Origin: Limosilactobacillus oris DSM 4864
GTDB lineage: Bacteria > Bacillota > Bacilli > Lactobacillales > Lactobacillaceae
NCBI RefSeq assembly: GCF_001434465.1
Contig: NZ_AZGE01000005.1
Location: 26,441 to 90,440 of the forward strand
Length of the DNA stretch: 64,000 nucleotides
Direction: 5' to 3'
Under the pieces are notes generated by a model. It was given only the letters and a program-made list of their open reading frames with translations. It had not been told where the DNA came from and searched no databases. A program made the translations under genes and the position numbers. Position 1 is the first letter of the stretch. Each line of letters opens with the position of its first letter. Below, piece after piece: positions 22,465 through 32,020 of the stretch.

Positions 22465-23154
22465 GTGGAGGAGCAGTTAAGGAAGCTCTACCGGTCGATT
22501 AATGACCAGGGCCGCCGGCGGATTCGTGCGCGGCAACCGGAAATCGACCGCTGCCTCCGGTCGCCCCGTCCAGATAGCCGCCGGGGACTGACTCTGCTGG
22601 GACGCCTGCCAGCCCATGTGAGTCGAAATATTGAATTTACCCTGCAGCAGTTAGCTGCGGTTGCTCCAGAGCAATACTATTACCCATCGCCTGATCTCCA
22701 CATTACGGTGATGGATTTATTAGCGGCACGGGATGGTTTGCGGCTTTCCGCCAAGCAGCTTGCTCGCTACCGGGCGGCAGTTGGCAAAATCGTCGCGACC
22801 ACCCCACCGATTCACTGGCGGCTCCAGGGGATGATTGTCAGTCCAGGAGCGGTATTAGTAACCGGCGACTACGGTCCGGAGTTGGCGGAATTACGGCGCC
22901 GGCTCCGGTCCGAACTGCCTGCACTGCACCTGCCCGTGGCGGAGCGGTACCCGACCGTTTCGGGACACGTTACGGTGGCACGGTTCACCCATCCCATTAG
23001 TGCTCCGGATCGTTTCTTGGCGGCAATTAAGGAAAACGCGGCGACAAATTATGGTCACTTTACCATGCACGCACTCGACTTAGTCGTTCACGACTGGTAT
23101 AACCGCCAAGTCGAGTCCTGCGTCCGTCTGCCGTTTGCGGGGGATGGCCGTTGA
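22465..23154 (+). CDS. 2H (LigT-like) phosphoesterase superfamily protein
   Basis: 229 residues from GTG 22465, one base after the pepP stop. Two H-x-T motifs define the 2H fold: HITVMDLL (about residue 85) and HVTVARF (about residue 171), spaced as in LigT/CPDase-type enzymes acting on 2',3'-cyclic phosphates or 2'-5' RNA linkages. The N-terminal 60 residues are very basic (RRRIRARQ) and may bind RNA. The substrate is unknown. The gene is GC-rich like its neighbours. Confidence 0.72.
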   Translation: MEEQLRKLYRSINDQGRRRIRARQPEIDRCLRSPRPDSRRGLTLLGRLPAHVSRNIEFTLQQLAAVAPEQYYYPSPDLHITVMDLLAARDGLRLSAKQLARYRAAVGKIVATTPPIHWRLQGMIVSPGAVLVTGDYGPELAELRRRLRSELPALHLPVAERYPTVSGHVTVARFTHPISAPDRFLAAIKENAATNYGHFTMHALDLVVHDWYNRQVESCVRLPFAGDGR

Positions 23155-23277
23155 TTTTTACCCGTATTTAGTGCAAAATAGATAAAGACTATTGGTAACG
23201 GCTGCTCGGCTGTTACACTCTTGTGTTGATAATACTTAGAGACAGGGTTCGTGCCCGGTTCCCATGGAGGGTTAAAA

Positions 23278-23721
23278 ATGCCAGAAGAATCAAAAATTAT
23301 TTTAAATGATGATCAGAGCCTCGGAACAATCGAAATTGCTCCCCGGGTATTAGAAATCATTGCTGGTTACGCGGCAAGCGAGGTTGATGGTGTATCCAAG
23401 ATGTACGGATCATTTGCCAACAGCGTTAGTGAACTGTTGGGACGGTCTGATCACCGGCGGGGGGTCAAACTGGTAAAGGACAGTGACTCCTTGACTATCG
23501 ACGTGGACGTCTACGTTGAGTACGGTGTTTCCGTCCCGAAAGTAGCGGGCCAAATCCAGAAGCGGATCAAGCAACAGGTAACTCTCATGACTAATTTGGT
23601 AGTGACGGAAGTTAACGTCCACGTTAAGGGGGTTGTTGCCCTGCAGGAAGAAAAGCAGGTTGATCCGGATAACCTATTTAGTGAAGATTCCGAAGATGAT
23701 GGAGGTAACGAAGAAGCATGA
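23278..23721 (+). CDS. yqhY: Asp23/Gls24-family protein YqhY
   Basis: 147 residues from ATG 23278 (GGAGGG upstream). The Asp23 domain (about 10-120) shows TIEIAPRVLEIIAGYAASEVDGV, DVDVYVEYGVSVPKVAGQIQ and VTEVNVHVKGVV. The C-terminus is acidic. In B. subtilis YqhY is linked to control of acetyl-CoA carboxylase; here no accBC lies next to it. It overlaps nusB by four bases (ATGA). Confidence 0.88.
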   Translation: MPEESKIILNDDQSLGTIEIAPRVLEIIAGYAASEVDGVSKMYGSFANSVSELLGRSDHRRGVKLVKDSDSLTIDVDVYVEYGVSVPKVAGQIQKRIKQQVTLMTNLVVTEVNVHVKGVVALQEEKQVDPDNLFSEDSEDDGGNEEA

Positions 23722-24128
23722 GTTTAACTCGTCACGCGCTTCGTGAAGAGGCGTTCCAAGTTTTGTTTGCTTTACAAACTAACCCGGATGCCGACTTGGC
23801 AACGATTTACCAGTCGATTCCACACCATGATGAACGGGCGATTCCCGAATACGTCCAACGGCTGGCGACTGGAGTCAGTGACCGGCAGGCTGCTTTAGAT
23901 GGGCAGATTAGCAGTCTGCTTGCCAGTGACTGGACGATTGATCGCCTGGCTAAGGCTGATTTGATCATTCTCCGCTTGGCCTTATATGAGCTGCAATACG
24001 TTGAGGAAGTTCCAACGCCCGTGGCAATTAATGAGGCCCTGGAATTAGCAAAGGAATTTAGTAACGATCAATCCCGAAAGTTTATTAACGGTGCTCTTGG
24101 CCGGTTTGAAAAGGAAAACAACTTATAA
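23718..24128 (+). CDS. nusB: Transcription antitermination factor NusB
   Basis: 136 residues. All-helical NusB: LTRHALREEAFQVLFAL start, middle AIPEYVQRLATGV, and the conserved DRLAKADLIILRLALYELQY ... VPTPVAINEALELAKEFS ... FINGALGRF. With NusE it binds boxA RNA and protects rRNA transcription from early termination. Coupled to yqhY; followed by a long hairpin. Confidence 0.95.
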   Translation: MSLTRHALREEAFQVLFALQTNPDADLATIYQSIPHHDERAIPEYVQRLATGVSDRQAALDGQISSLLASDWTIDRLAKADLIILRLALYELQYVEEVPTPVAINEALELAKEFSNDQSRKFINGALGRFEKENNL

Positions 24129-24135
24129 AATGAGT

Positions 24136-24171
24136 GGGGCCTAGCATTTGGGAAGCCAAATGTTGGGCCCC
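24136..24171. terminator. 16-bp hairpin between nusB and folD
   Basis: GGGGCCTAGCATTTGG (24136-24151), loop GAAG, CCAAATGTTGGGCCCC (24156-24171). Very stable but without a T run on either side; it may be a terminator, a processing site or an mRNA 3' protector. Confidence 0.6.
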
Positions 24172-24200
24172 GTTCATGTTTCTGTCCGTCCCGGAGTTTA

Positions 24201-24209
24201 TGTTAAAAT
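24201..24209 (+). promoter_or_regulatory. Extended -10 promoter before folD
   Basis: TGtTAAAAT with no clear -35; 25 bases before the folD start and after the long hairpin. Confidence 0.45.
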
Positions 24210-24233
24210 AGAAATACTTGAGGAGGAAATGGA

Positions 24234-25097
24234 ATGGCAATACTAATCGATGGCAAGAAGCTAGCAAAGCAGGTTAACCAGCATACCACCACTCGGGCTG
24301 CTGGTTTGATTGAGCGCGGAATTAAGCCAGGAATCGCGGTCGTCTTGGTTGGCGATGATCCTGCTAGTCAAATTTATACGCGCAACAAACACCGCTTGGC
24401 GGAAAAGATGGGGTTAAAGTCCGACCTATACCGTTTTCCGACTGATGTTAAGCAGTCCACGGTACTGGGAACGATTAAGGAGCTGAATAACGATGATTCT
24501 ATTGACGCGATCATCGTTCAAGAGCCGCTTCCTGACCACCTGGACGCCGTTGCCATTACCAATGCGATTTCTCCAGCCAAGGACGTTGATGGCTTGCACC
24601 CTGACAACCTAGGGAAACTCTTTGGCAACCAGCCGGGCAACTACCCGGTTGCCTGTACCCCGCGCGGCATTATGCGGATTTTTAGCTACTACCAGGTCCC
24701 ATTGGCGGGAGCAAATGTAGTGATCGTGGGGCGGAGCATCCTGGTTGGTAAACCGTTGCTGGCCCTGCTGGCTAATGCCAATGCGACCGTGACCATTGCT
24801 GGCCGCCACACGAAGAACCTGCGGGAACTAACCACCCAGGCGGATATTTTAATCGTTGCGACGGGGATTGCCCATTTTATCGGCAAGGATGACGTGAAGC
24901 CTGGTGCGGTGGTCATTGACGTGGGAATGGACAGACTCCCGTCCGGCGAGTTAACCGGTGACGTGGATTTTGCGGCTGTCGAACCGATTGCCAAGATGAT
25001 TACTCCAGTGCCGGGGGGAGTAGGCCCAATGACGATCGCCAGCCTGATGGAGCAGACGGTCGACCTGGCTGAATGGAGGAGAAATGGACAGAAGTAA
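24234..25097 (+). CDS. folD: Methylenetetrahydrofolate dehydrogenase/cyclohydrolase FolD
   Basis: 287 residues, GAGGAGG before the ATG. FolD interconverts 5,10-methylene-, methenyl- and 10-formyl-THF with NADP. Visible motifs: [14 protein letters not shown] (catalytic Tyr-x-x-x-Lys), the [13 protein letters not shown] loop, CTPRGIMRI, the Rossmann [13 protein letters not shown] and [17 protein letters not shown]. Two usually conserved words differ: VQEPLPDHL where VQLPLP is common, and GRSILVG where GRSNIVG is common. The fold is complete. It overlaps xseA by 14 bases. Confidence 0.95.
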   Translation: MAILIDGKKLAKQVNQHTTTRAAGLIERGIKPGIAVVLVGDDPASQIYTRNKHRLAEKMGLKSDLYRFPTDVKQSTVLGTIKELNNDDSIDAIIVQEPLPDHLDAVAITNAISPAKDVDGLHPDNLGKLFGNQPGNYPVACTPRGIMRIFSYYQVPLAGANVVIVGRSILVGKPLLALLANANATVTIAGRHTKNLRELTTQADILIVATGIAHFIGKDDVKPGAVVIDVGMDRLPSGELTGDVDFAAVEPIAKMITPVPGGVGPMTIASLMEQTVDLAEWRRNGQK

Positions 25098-26433
25098 GTA
25101 CCTGACGGTTAGTCAGCTCACCAAATACTTAAAACTAAAATTTGACCGTGATCCGTACCTGCAGACGGTTTACCTTACCGGTGAACTATCCAATTTCCGC
25201 TTGCGCAGCGGTCACCAGTATTTCAGTTTGAAAGATGACCAGGCGGTAATTGATGCCGTGATGTTTCGGAGCCAGTTTAGCAAGGTGAAGTTTACCCCCG
25301 AGGAGGGGATGAAACTTTGTGTAACCGGCCATGTCGGCCTCTATGAACGTAGCGGCCGCTACCAGATCTATATCGACACGATGGAACCGGACGGGGTGGG
25401 CTCGCTTTACCTGGCCTTTGAACAGTTAAAAAAGAAGCTCAATGCTGAAGGGCTCTTTTCCCGGCCTAAGAAAGCAGTACCGCTCTTTCCCCGGCGAATT
25501 GCGGTCGTAACCAGTCTGAACGGAGCGGTGATTCGGGATATTAACACGACGGTGCGGCGTCGTTACCCGATTGCCCAGGTGGTACTATTCCCAACCGTAG
25601 TTCAGGGGGAGAAGGCTGCTGCTGATATTGCCCGGCAGATTAAACGGGCGGGCGAACGGGGCGACTTTGACACGCTCATTATTGGCCGTGGTGGTGGTTC
25701 AATCGAAGACCTTTGGCCGTTTAATGAGGAAGTGGTTGCCCGCGCGATTGCGGATTGCCCGCTTCCGGTGATTTCCTCGGTCGGCCACGAAACCGATACG
25801 ACGATTGCCGATTTGGTCGCTGATCAACGGGCGGCCACGCCAACTGCCGCGGCTGAACTAGCGACCCCCCAACGCCTCGACAATACCCTGATGCTGATTA
25901 GTGACTTTCAGCAGCGCCTGTACAACACGATGCGGGCACAGATTGACTTTGAAAAAAAGCAGCTCGCGAAGCTCACCGGCAGCTATATTTTTCAACAACC
26001 GACCCGGCTGTACGAAAACTACGCGCAAAAGGTTGACCAGTTGACCCAGCAGCTTCGTCAGCAACAGGAGTGCCGTTTAACCAATGCGGCAAACGATGTG
26101 GCCCAGGTCTATAACCGCCTGCTAGCCTATAATCCGCAACGGTTGGTTGATCAAGAGCGACTAACTGTTCAGCAGCTGGCAGCCCGCTTGCAGACGGCGG
26201 CCCAGGCAAAGACCCAGCAGACCGCTCAGCAGTTGCAGGCCCTGACCAAGCAGCTGCATTCATTGGACCCGCTGAAAATTATGGAACGGGGCTATACCTA
26301 CGTGACCAGAAACGGGAAGGTCGTCAACCAGGCCGCCCAACTGAACACTGGGGAGCCATTGCTCTTACACTTTGCTGATGGCGAGGTAACCGTTACGATA
26401 ACAGATATTAAGGAGAAGAAAAATGGCAAGTAA
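25084..26433 (+). CDS. xseA: Exodeoxyribonuclease VII large subunit
   Basis: 449 residues. N-terminal OB fold ([37 protein letters not shown]), catalytic domain ([62 protein letters not shown]) and a long coiled coil. With XseB it degrades single-stranded DNA. It overlaps xseB by 11 bases. Confidence 0.97.
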   Translation: MDRSKYLTVSQLTKYLKLKFDRDPYLQTVYLTGELSNFRLRSGHQYFSLKDDQAVIDAVMFRSQFSKVKFTPEEGMKLCVTGHVGLYERSGRYQIYIDTMEPDGVGSLYLAFEQLKKKLNAEGLFSRPKKAVPLFPRRIAVVTSLNGAVIRDINTTVRRRYPIAQVVLFPTVVQGEKAAADIARQIKRAGERGDFDTLIIGRGGGSIEDLWPFNEEVVARAIADCPLPVISSVGHETDTTIADLVADQRAATPTAAAELATPQRLDNTLMLISDFQQRLYNTMRAQIDFEKKQLAKLTGSYIFQQPTRLYENYAQKVDQLTQQLRQQQECRLTNAANDVAQVYNRLLAYNPQRLVDQERLTVQQLAARLQTAAQAKTQQTAQQLQALTKQLHSLDPLKIMERGYTYVTRNGKVVNQAAQLNTGEPLLLHFADGEVTVTITDIKEKKNGK

Positions 26434-26698
26434 AGAACCAACTTTTGAAGAGCAGCTGACAAAACTGCAGGCAATTGTTAACCAGCTGGAGCAGGGCAAT
26501 GTCCCTCTCGAATCAGCCATTGAGCAGTTCCAAGAAGGAATCAAGCTATCCAAGGACCTGCAAAAGAAGTTGACCACTGCGGAAAAGACGCTCGGACATT
26601 TAATTGATGACAACGATGAAGAAAAAGAATACGAAAAGGCCACGGATGATCCCAGCAATAATGGTGGGGGCAATCGGGGCTTTGGCAGTGCCGACTAG
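26423..26698 (+). CDS. xseB: Exodeoxyribonuclease VII small subunit
   Basis: 91 residues: [23 protein letters not shown] start and KLTTAEKTL, the canonical XseB helical hairpin, with an acidic and Gly/Asn-rich tail. Several copies decorate the XseA coiled coil. Confidence 0.95.
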   Translation: MASKEPTFEEQLTKLQAIVNQLEQGNVPLESAIEQFQEGIKLSKDLQKKLTTAEKTLGHLIDDNDEEKEYEKATDDPSNNGGGNRGFGSAD

Positions 26699-26712
26699 GT
26701 CCTGGTGACGAT

Positions 26713-27588
26713 ATGGTTGAATCTTTAGAACAGTTAAAAGCCCGTGTGACCAGCTACCTGGATACCCACCTGGCAAATGACGTTGACCAGTCAACATTAG
26801 CAGCCTCCATGCAGTATTCGGTGCTGGCAGGGGGGAAGCGACTCCGGCCAACGCTGACGCTGGCAACCGTCGAGATTTTCGGCGGCGAGTTAACCGAAGA
26901 CGTTGTTCGGGCCGCTACGGCATTGGAATTGCTCCATACCTATTCGCTGATTCATGATGATTTGCCAGCAATGGACAATGATGATTTGCGGCGGGGAGCG
27001 CCAACCAACCACCGCAAGTTCGGCGCGGGGATGGCGACCTTAGCCGGTGATGGTCTGCTAACCCTGGCCTTCCAGTGGGTCACGGATAATCAGCTGCCAG
27101 CGACGATGAAGAGCCAGTTAGCCTTAGAGCTAGCTAAAGCGGCGGGACCGGCGGGGATGGTGGCTGGTCAAGCCCGTGATATTGAAGGAACTGGGCGCCG
27201 TTTGACCCTTGACCAGCTCCGCTACCTTCACCGGCAAAAGACCGGGGCGCTCCTGCGGTACGCGGTCTTGGCTGGTGGAATTATTACTGTCCAGCCGGCC
27301 GCTGTCCAGCGGTTGCTAGCCCAGTTTGGCAGCAGTTACGGCCTGGCTTTCCAAATTTACGATGACTTGATGGACGTTGTTGGGACAACGACCGCAATGG
27401 GGAAGCGGGTTGGCAAAGACGCCGCTGAGCATAAAAACACTTATCCCGGCCTTCTCGGTGTCACTGGGGCAGAAGAGCAACTCCAGCAGGCACTCGAGCG
27501 GGCGAAAAATGCCCAAGCAGCATTGAGTCAGCTAACTGGCCGATCGTTTGCTGCATATGATGATTTTTTAGCGTATTTTAAATTATAA
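26713..27588 (+). CDS. ispA: Polyprenyl (farnesyl) diphosphate synthase
   Basis: 291 residues. First Asp-rich motif in HDDLPAMDNDDLRRG, second in IYDDLMDVVG; KRLRPTL and the GAGMATLAGDGLL loop are also present. It condenses isopentenyl and allylic diphosphates to C15 (or longer) precursors for the wall lipid carrier. dxs, which follows in Bacillus, is absent, fitting mevalonate-type lactobacilli. Confidence 0.95.
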   Translation: MVESLEQLKARVTSYLDTHLANDVDQSTLAASMQYSVLAGGKRLRPTLTLATVEIFGGELTEDVVRAATALELLHTYSLIHDDLPAMDNDDLRRGAPTNHRKFGAGMATLAGDGLLTLAFQWVTDNQLPATMKSQLALELAKAAGPAGMVAGQARDIEGTGRRLTLDQLRYLHRQKTGALLRYAVLAGGIITVQPAAVQRLLAQFGSSYGLAFQIYDDLMDVVGTTTAMGKRVGKDAAEHKNTYPGLLGVTGAEEQLQQALERAKNAQAALSQLTGRSFAAYDDFLAYFKL

Positions 27589-27599
27589 GGAACAAAACT

Positions 27600-28442
27600 A
27601 TGGAAAAAGAACGTGTTGATGTGTTGTTAGTCAAGCAGGGATTGTTTGATTCACGGGAACAAGCGAAACGCTCTGTCATGGCGGGAGAAATTCTTGGTAA
27701 AAATAATGAACGGCTCGATAAGCCGGGGCAGAAAATCCCCGTGACCACGACCTTACATATGAAAGGCCATAAGATGCCGTACGTCAGCCGGGGCGGGTTA
27801 AAACTTGCCAAGGCGCTGAAGGCTTTCCAAATTTCAGTGGCCGATAAGGTGGTTTTAGATATTGGCTCCTCGACCGGTGGCTTTACCGACGTCATGCTGC
27901 AAAATGGCGCGCGGCTCAGCTATGCGTTGGATGTTGGTACTAACCAGCTGGTTTGGCAGCTACGGGAGGACCCCCGGGTGGTAGTGATGGAACAGACTAA
28001 TTTCCGTTACAGCAAACTTGCGGACTTTACCCACGGTCAGCCCGCCTTTGCCTCAATCGACGTTTCCTTTATTTCCTTGCGGCTGATTTTACCGCCGCTT
28101 GCGGGAATTTTACAGCCGGGCGGCGAAGTGGTTGCTTTGATCAAGCCCCAGTTTGAGGCTGGTAAAGAGCACGTTGGCAAGCACGGAATCATTCGGGACC
28201 ATGGGGTGCATAAGGCAGTCCTGGAAGAAGTTTTGGAATTCGCACGGGCTGACCATTTTGATGTCCTGGGGTTAGATTTTTCACCGATTAAGGGTGGCCA
28301 GGGCAACATGGAATTCTTGGCCCACTTACGGCTAAGCGACCAGCCGGGTCAGCTTGCGCCTGAAATCGATATTGACCAGGTGATTGCTAATGCTGACCGG
28401 GAGCTGAATGACAAGGCTAACGACGGGAAAGGTGGTAATTGA
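27600..28442 (+). CDS. tlyA: TlyA-family rRNA (cytidine-2'-O-)-methyltransferase
   Basis: 280 residues. S4 RNA-binding domain first (about 1-62: RVDVLLVKQGLFDSREQAKRSVMAG), then a FtsJ-type Rossmann methyltransferase with the SAM motif VVLDIGSSTGGFTDVML, DVGTNQLVWQLR and VALIKPQFEAGKEHVGKHG. Often annotated as hemolysin A; the supported activity of the family is 2'-O-methylation of rRNA. It overlaps argR. Confidence 0.92.
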   Translation: MEKERVDVLLVKQGLFDSREQAKRSVMAGEILGKNNERLDKPGQKIPVTTTLHMKGHKMPYVSRGGLKLAKALKAFQISVADKVVLDIGSSTGGFTDVMLQNGARLSYALDVGTNQLVWQLREDPRVVVMEQTNFRYSKLADFTHGQPAFASIDVSFISLRLILPPLAGILQPGGEVVALIKPQFEAGKEHVGKHGIIRDHGVHKAVLEEVLEFARADHFDVLGLDFSPIKGGQGNMEFLAHLRLSDQPGQLAPEIDIDQVIANADRELNDKANDGKGGN

Positions 28443-28444
28443 GG

Positions 28445-28897
28445 ATGAAAAAGGCTGATCGACAAAAGAAAATCCGCGAAATTATCACGGCACGGAGTAT
28501 TGAACGCCAAGAAGACCTGGTCGGCGCCCTAAATGAGCTGGGACTGCAAGTAACCCAGGCCACAATTTCGCGTGACATCAAGGAAATGCAGCTGATCAAG
28601 GTGCCGGCTGAAAACGGGGGTTACCGTTATGCCTTGCCCGTAATGCAGCACCGGGACGAGCCTGACCAGCTCGGGACGACGATTCACGACAGCCTGGTGC
28701 AGTTGAAGCGCAGTGACCGTCTCTTAGCCCTGGCGGTTCGTCCTGGCAACGGCCCGGTTGTCGCTAACCTGCTGCGGCGGTTAACTGACCGGGGGGTCTT
28801 TACGACCATTGGTGACGATAGCAACGTGCTGGTGGTATGCGATACTGCTGATGATGCTCAAACGCTCGCGGACTACTTGAACAGTTTGGTAGGATAA
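28445..28897 (+). CDS. argR: Arginine repressor ArgR/AhrC
   Basis: 150 residues from ATG 28445 (GGTGG upstream; an in-frame TTG lies at 28439). N-terminal winged helix (DLVGALNELGLQVTQATISRDIKEMQLIKVP) and C-terminal oligomerisation/arginine-binding domain (LALAVRPGNGPVVANLL, TIGDDSNVLVVC). It links arginine level to transcription; the tlyA-argR-recN order is conserved in Firmicutes. Confidence 0.95.
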   Translation: MKKADRQKKIREIITARSIERQEDLVGALNELGLQVTQATISRDIKEMQLIKVPAENGGYRYALPVMQHRDEPDQLGTTIHDSLVQLKRSDRLLALAVRPGNGPVVANLLRRLTDRGVFTTIGDDSNVLVVCDTADDAQTLADYLNSLVG

Positions 28898-28909
28898 AGG
28901 AGATTGGCG

Positions 28910-30601
28910 ATGCTGCAAGAACTTACGATTGACAACCTCGCAATTATTAAGCACCTTAGCTTAGAATTTGCGAATCAGATGACGGTATTGACCGGTGAGA
29001 CCGGTGCCGGGAAGTCAATTATTATTGATGCGGTTGGCTTATTGGCTGGTGGCCGCGGATCCCAGGAGTTTATCCGACGTGGGGAAGAAAAACTACGCTT
29101 GCAGGGCCAGTTTGCGTTAACGGCAGATCCTGGCCTGGCGGCGCTTTTGGATTCACTCGGAATTGAGTATGAGGATGGAACCCTGATTATTATGCGTGAA
29201 ATCCACCGGAATGGTCGCAATACGATCCGGGTCAACGGCCAGCTGATTAATACGACAATGCTGCGGCAGATTGGTGCCTATTTGGTTGATATTCAAGGGC
29301 AAAACGAACACCAGCTGCTCTTGCAACCTGAAAAACACCTGGGAATGCTGGATCAGTATGCTAGCAAGCAGGTTCAGCCGTTGCTCACTAAGTACCAGCA
29401 ACTTTACCACGACTATTCTCAGCTCAAGGCGGCGGTCACTAAGAAGCAAGCAAATGAGCAGCAGTGGGCCCAGCGTTTGGATATGCTGCACTACCAGGTC
29501 GATGAAATCGGGAGTGCCCAGCTCAAAGCTGATGAGGAGGAACAACTTACCAGCGAGCGGGATCGTCTGGAACACTTTCAGCAAATCAATAATGCCCTTC
29601 AACAGGCCGTGGCAACCTTTAATGACGGTGAAGCACCGGTGCTAGACCAGGTTGCTACGGTGATGGAAGCCATTAACGGGATTGCGGAGTTTGATGATGA
29701 TTACGATTCGTTAAGCAAGTCCCTGAACGACGCCTACTATGCCCTTCAGGACGTTGCTAACCAGGCTGGGCAGCAGCTAGACCTCCTTGAATTTGATGAC
29801 CAGCGTCTGGCAGAAATTGACCAACGGCTAACGGTCATCGGGGATCTGGAACATAAGTATGGTGACTCTGTCGCCAAAGTCTTGGATTACTACGCTAAAA
29901 TCAAAAAGGAATTGGATACGATGGAGGCAGCAGCGGACTCCAACAATGACTTGGAAGCCCGGCTGGCAACGGCCCAAGAGCAGCTTCAAACCGTTGGTGA
30001 GGAGCTTAGCCGGGTTCGCCAGCAGGCGGCCCACCAGCTGGCCGCACAGGTCCACCAGCAGTTAGCAGAACTATACATGGCCAAGGCAGACTTTGAAGTC
30101 CACTTCGCCAAGCAGGTCAGCGGGACCTTTACGCCCACCGGGATTGATGAAGTCGAATTCTATATCCGGACTAACCCGGGTGAGAGCATGGGTCCCTTAG
30201 CCAAAATTGCTTCTGGTGGGGAACTGTCTCGGGTGATGCTGGCCCTTAAAACTATCTTTGCGGCTAATGAGGGGGTCACCAGCATTATCTTTGATGAGGT
30301 CGATACCGGGGTCAGTGGTCGGGTTGCCCAGGCAATTGCCGATAAGATCCGGTTGATTGCTGCTAATTCGCAGGTGCTCTGTATTACCCACTTGCCACAG
30401 GTTGCGGCCGTCGCTCAGCACCATTTCCTCATCAAGAAGGCAGTCCATGATGAGCGGACAACGACCACTGTTACCAGCTTAGCGGCAGCTCAGCGGGTGA
30501 ATGAACTTGCCCGGATGCTGTCAGGCGAAAAGGTAACCAAGTTGACGAAGGAACATGCCCAAGAGTTGTTGCAGATGGCTCACCCGAAAGACAAAGCATG
30601 A
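28910..30601 (+). CDS. recN: DNA repair protein RecN
   Basis: 563 residues from ATG 28910, seven bases after AAAGGAG. SMC-like ATPase: Walker A VLTGETGAGKSIIIDAVGLL, central coiled coil, signature SGGELSRVMLALK and Walker B ITSIIFDEVDTGVSGR-type sequence near 30290. RecN holds DNA ends together during double-strand-break repair. A strong bidirectional terminator follows. Confidence 0.97.
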   Translation: MLQELTIDNLAIIKHLSLEFANQMTVLTGETGAGKSIIIDAVGLLAGGRGSQEFIRRGEEKLRLQGQFALTADPGLAALLDSLGIEYEDGTLIIMREIHRNGRNTIRVNGQLINTTMLRQIGAYLVDIQGQNEHQLLLQPEKHLGMLDQYASKQVQPLLTKYQQLYHDYSQLKAAVTKKQANEQQWAQRLDMLHYQVDEIGSAQLKADEEEQLTSERDRLEHFQQINNALQQAVATFNDGEAPVLDQVATVMEAINGIAEFDDDYDSLSKSLNDAYYALQDVANQAGQQLDLLEFDDQRLAEIDQRLTVIGDLEHKYGDSVAKVLDYYAKIKKELDTMEAAADSNNDLEARLATAQEQLQTVGEELSRVRQQAAHQLAAQVHQQLAELYMAKADFEVHFAKQVSGTFTPTGIDEVEFYIRTNPGESMGPLAKIASGGELSRVMLALKTIFAANEGVTSIIFDEVDTGVSGRVAQAIADKIRLIAANSQVLCITHLPQVAAVAQHHFLIKKAVHDERTTTTVTSLAAAQRVNELARMLSGEKVTKLTKEHAQELLQMAHPKDKA

Positions 30602-30610
30602 GTTAAAAAG

Positions 30611-30651
30611 CAGCCCCCGCCGCTAACTGTCATGGTTAGCGGCGGGGGCTG
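30611..30651. terminator. Bidirectional terminator between recN and the minus-strand gene
   Basis: CAGCCCCCGCCGCTAAC (30611-30627) and its perfect complement at 30635-30651 (17 pairs), with A-rich left and T-rich right flanks. It serves both convergent genes. Confidence 0.9.
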
Positions 30652-30667
30652 TTTAAATGAGAGAAAA

Positions 30668-31003
30668 TTAATCGAGGTGGGCAATGTAGCACACTTGGTT
30701 GAAACGGACCATATAGCTGGCGTGATCGGTTTTGACCAGGTAGCGGCCGGCCCGAAGCGGCTTAATCCGCCCGCGGACGTTTTCAACCCGTCCGGCGTCA
30801 CTGGCGGGGAGTAGCTGGAGAAAGACGGTGTAGTCCTGCTGGATTGCCGTCTGGATAAATTGTTGTCGTTGCCGAGCTGACTGGGGATTAAGCAGACGAA
30901 CCGCCGGAGCAGTATTAAGTGGTTCGTCATCAAATAACTGGCCAACTACCCGGGTCAGCAGCGGCGCTTTATTTAATAGTGAATGTGCTTTGACTTCTTG
31001 CAT
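30668..31003 (-). CDS. YolD-like protein under SOS-type control
   Basis: 111 residues on the minus strand. The start is the ATG complementary to 31001-31003 with AAGGTG before it; an upstream in-frame extension lacks a ribosome site. The C-terminal half ([18 protein letters not shown] ... [14 protein letters not shown]) has the strand pattern of YolD-like proteins, which accompany Y-family polymerases in Firmicutes. The N-terminus is helical and basic. The promoter carries a LexA-type box between -35 and -10. No polymerase gene is nearby. Function unknown; DNA-damage role inferred from regulation. Confidence 0.6.
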   Translation of the reverse strand: MQEVKAHSLLNKAPLLTRVVGQLFDDEPLNTAPAVRLLNPQSARQRQQFIQTAIQQDYTVFLQLLPASDAGRVENVRGRIKPLRAGRYLVKTDHASYMVRFNQVCYIAHLD

Positions 31004-31010
31004 GGTGTCA

Positions 31011-31065
31011 CCTTCCGAACGTTTGTTTGTGAGTCCATTATACGAACAACTGTTCAGAAAAGCAA
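31011..31065 (-). promoter_or_regulatory. SOS promoter: LexA-type boxes upstream of the YolD-like gene
   Basis: Minus-strand promoter TTGCTT (complement of 31060-31065), 17 bases, TATAAT (complement of 31037-31042). The palindrome GAAC-AACT-GTTC (31044-31055) fills the spacer and matches the Gram-positive LexA core GAAC-N4-GTTC. A weaker second box GAAC-GTTT-GTTT lies at 31018-31029, after the start point. Confidence 0.75.
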
Positions 31066-31166
31066 GCATTAATTTTTGCCCGTGGCGATTGCTAGATTTA
31101 GTTGATTTTGTTAGCAAGGTAGTGCATTATAGTAGTAATACGTTAATTTTTGATAGGAGTTGCAAG

Positions 31167-31787
31167 ATGGCAAATCGAGGAATGTTAATTGTCCTGTCTG
31201 GTCCCTCTGGTGTTGGTAAGGGAACGGTGCGGAAAGCAATTTTTGATTCAAATGATAATGATTTTCAATACTCTGTTTCAATGACCACGCGTAAGCCTCG
31301 TCCGGGTGAAGTGAACGGAGTTGATTACTACTTTGTTTCGAAGGAAGAGTTTGAACACCATATTCAAACCGGTGGGATGCTTGAGTATGCAAAGTATGTT
31401 GACAACTATTACGGAACCCCCTTAAAATATGTTAATGAAACTTTGGATTCAGGAAAGGATGTTTTCCTGGAAGTTGAAGTGAACGGTGCGATGCAGGTTC
31501 GCTCAAAGGTTCCCGATGGTGTCTTTATTTTTCTGACCCCACCGGACCTGGACGAACTCAAGCAGCGGTTGATTCACCGCGGAACTGATAGCATGGAAGT
31601 GATTAACAAGCGGATTCATAAGGCCTTTGGGGAAATCCAAATGATGCAGAATTATGATTACGCCGTTGTGAACGATGAAGTGCCGAATGCGGTGGCTAAA
31701 ATTAAGGACATTATTCGGACGGAGCGGTTACGGGTTCCTCGGGTAATGCCACGGTATCTTGATATGTTAGGAGATTCAGAAAAATGA
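31167..31787 (+). CDS. gmk: Guanylate kinase
   Basis: 206 residues from ATG 31167 (GATAGGAG upstream); the longer frame start at 30990 overlaps the minus-strand gene and is rejected. P-loop [20 protein letters not shown]-binding [17 protein letters not shown] segment ([19 protein letters not shown]) and [11 protein letters not shown]. It phosphorylates GMP/dGMP to the diphosphate. ATGA overlap with rpoZ. Confidence 0.97.
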   Translation: MANRGMLIVLSGPSGVGKGTVRKAIFDSNDNDFQYSVSMTTRKPRPGEVNGVDYYFVSKEEFEHHIQTGGMLEYAKYVDNYYGTPLKYVNETLDSGKDVFLEVEVNGAMQVRSKVPDGVFIFLTPPDLDELKQRLIHRGTDSMEVINKRIHKAFGEIQMMQNYDYAVVNDEVPNAVAKIKDIIRTERLRVPRVMPRYLDMLGDSEK

Positions 31788-32002
31788 TTCTTTATCCATC
31801 AGTCGACGAATTGCTCAAGCGGATTGATTCCCGTTATTCATTAGTTATGCTGGCTAGCAAGCGTGCCCATGAGCTTGATAACGGTGCGGCACCCCTGCTG
31901 GAACACTATGAGTCGAGCAAGTCAGTTGGGAAGGCTCTTGAAGAAATTTTGGCAGACAAGGTGACAATTGATCCTGACCACACGGAAGATTTGCAAGACT
32001 AG
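31784..32002 (+). CDS. rpoZ: RNA polymerase omega subunit
   Basis: 72 residues. [29 protein letters not shown] is the canonical omega core, followed by [10 protein letters not shown]. It stabilises the beta' subunit. Coupled to gmk, as in most Firmicutes. Confidence 0.96.
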   Translation: MILYPSVDELLKRIDSRYSLVMLASKRAHELDNGAAPLLEHYESSKSVGKALEEILADKVTIDPDHTEDLQD

Positions 32003-32020
32003 TAATTAAATAGTTGGCAT

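Noticed and set aside
31004..31117. Longer N-terminus of the minus-strand YolD-like gene
   Set aside because: The extension runs across its own promoter and LexA-type boxes; AAGGTG precedes the inner ATG.
30990..31166. Longer N-terminus for guanylate kinase
   Set aside because: Overlaps the divergent gene's start and adds 59 residues not found in Gmk; the true ribosome site is GATAGGAG before 31167.
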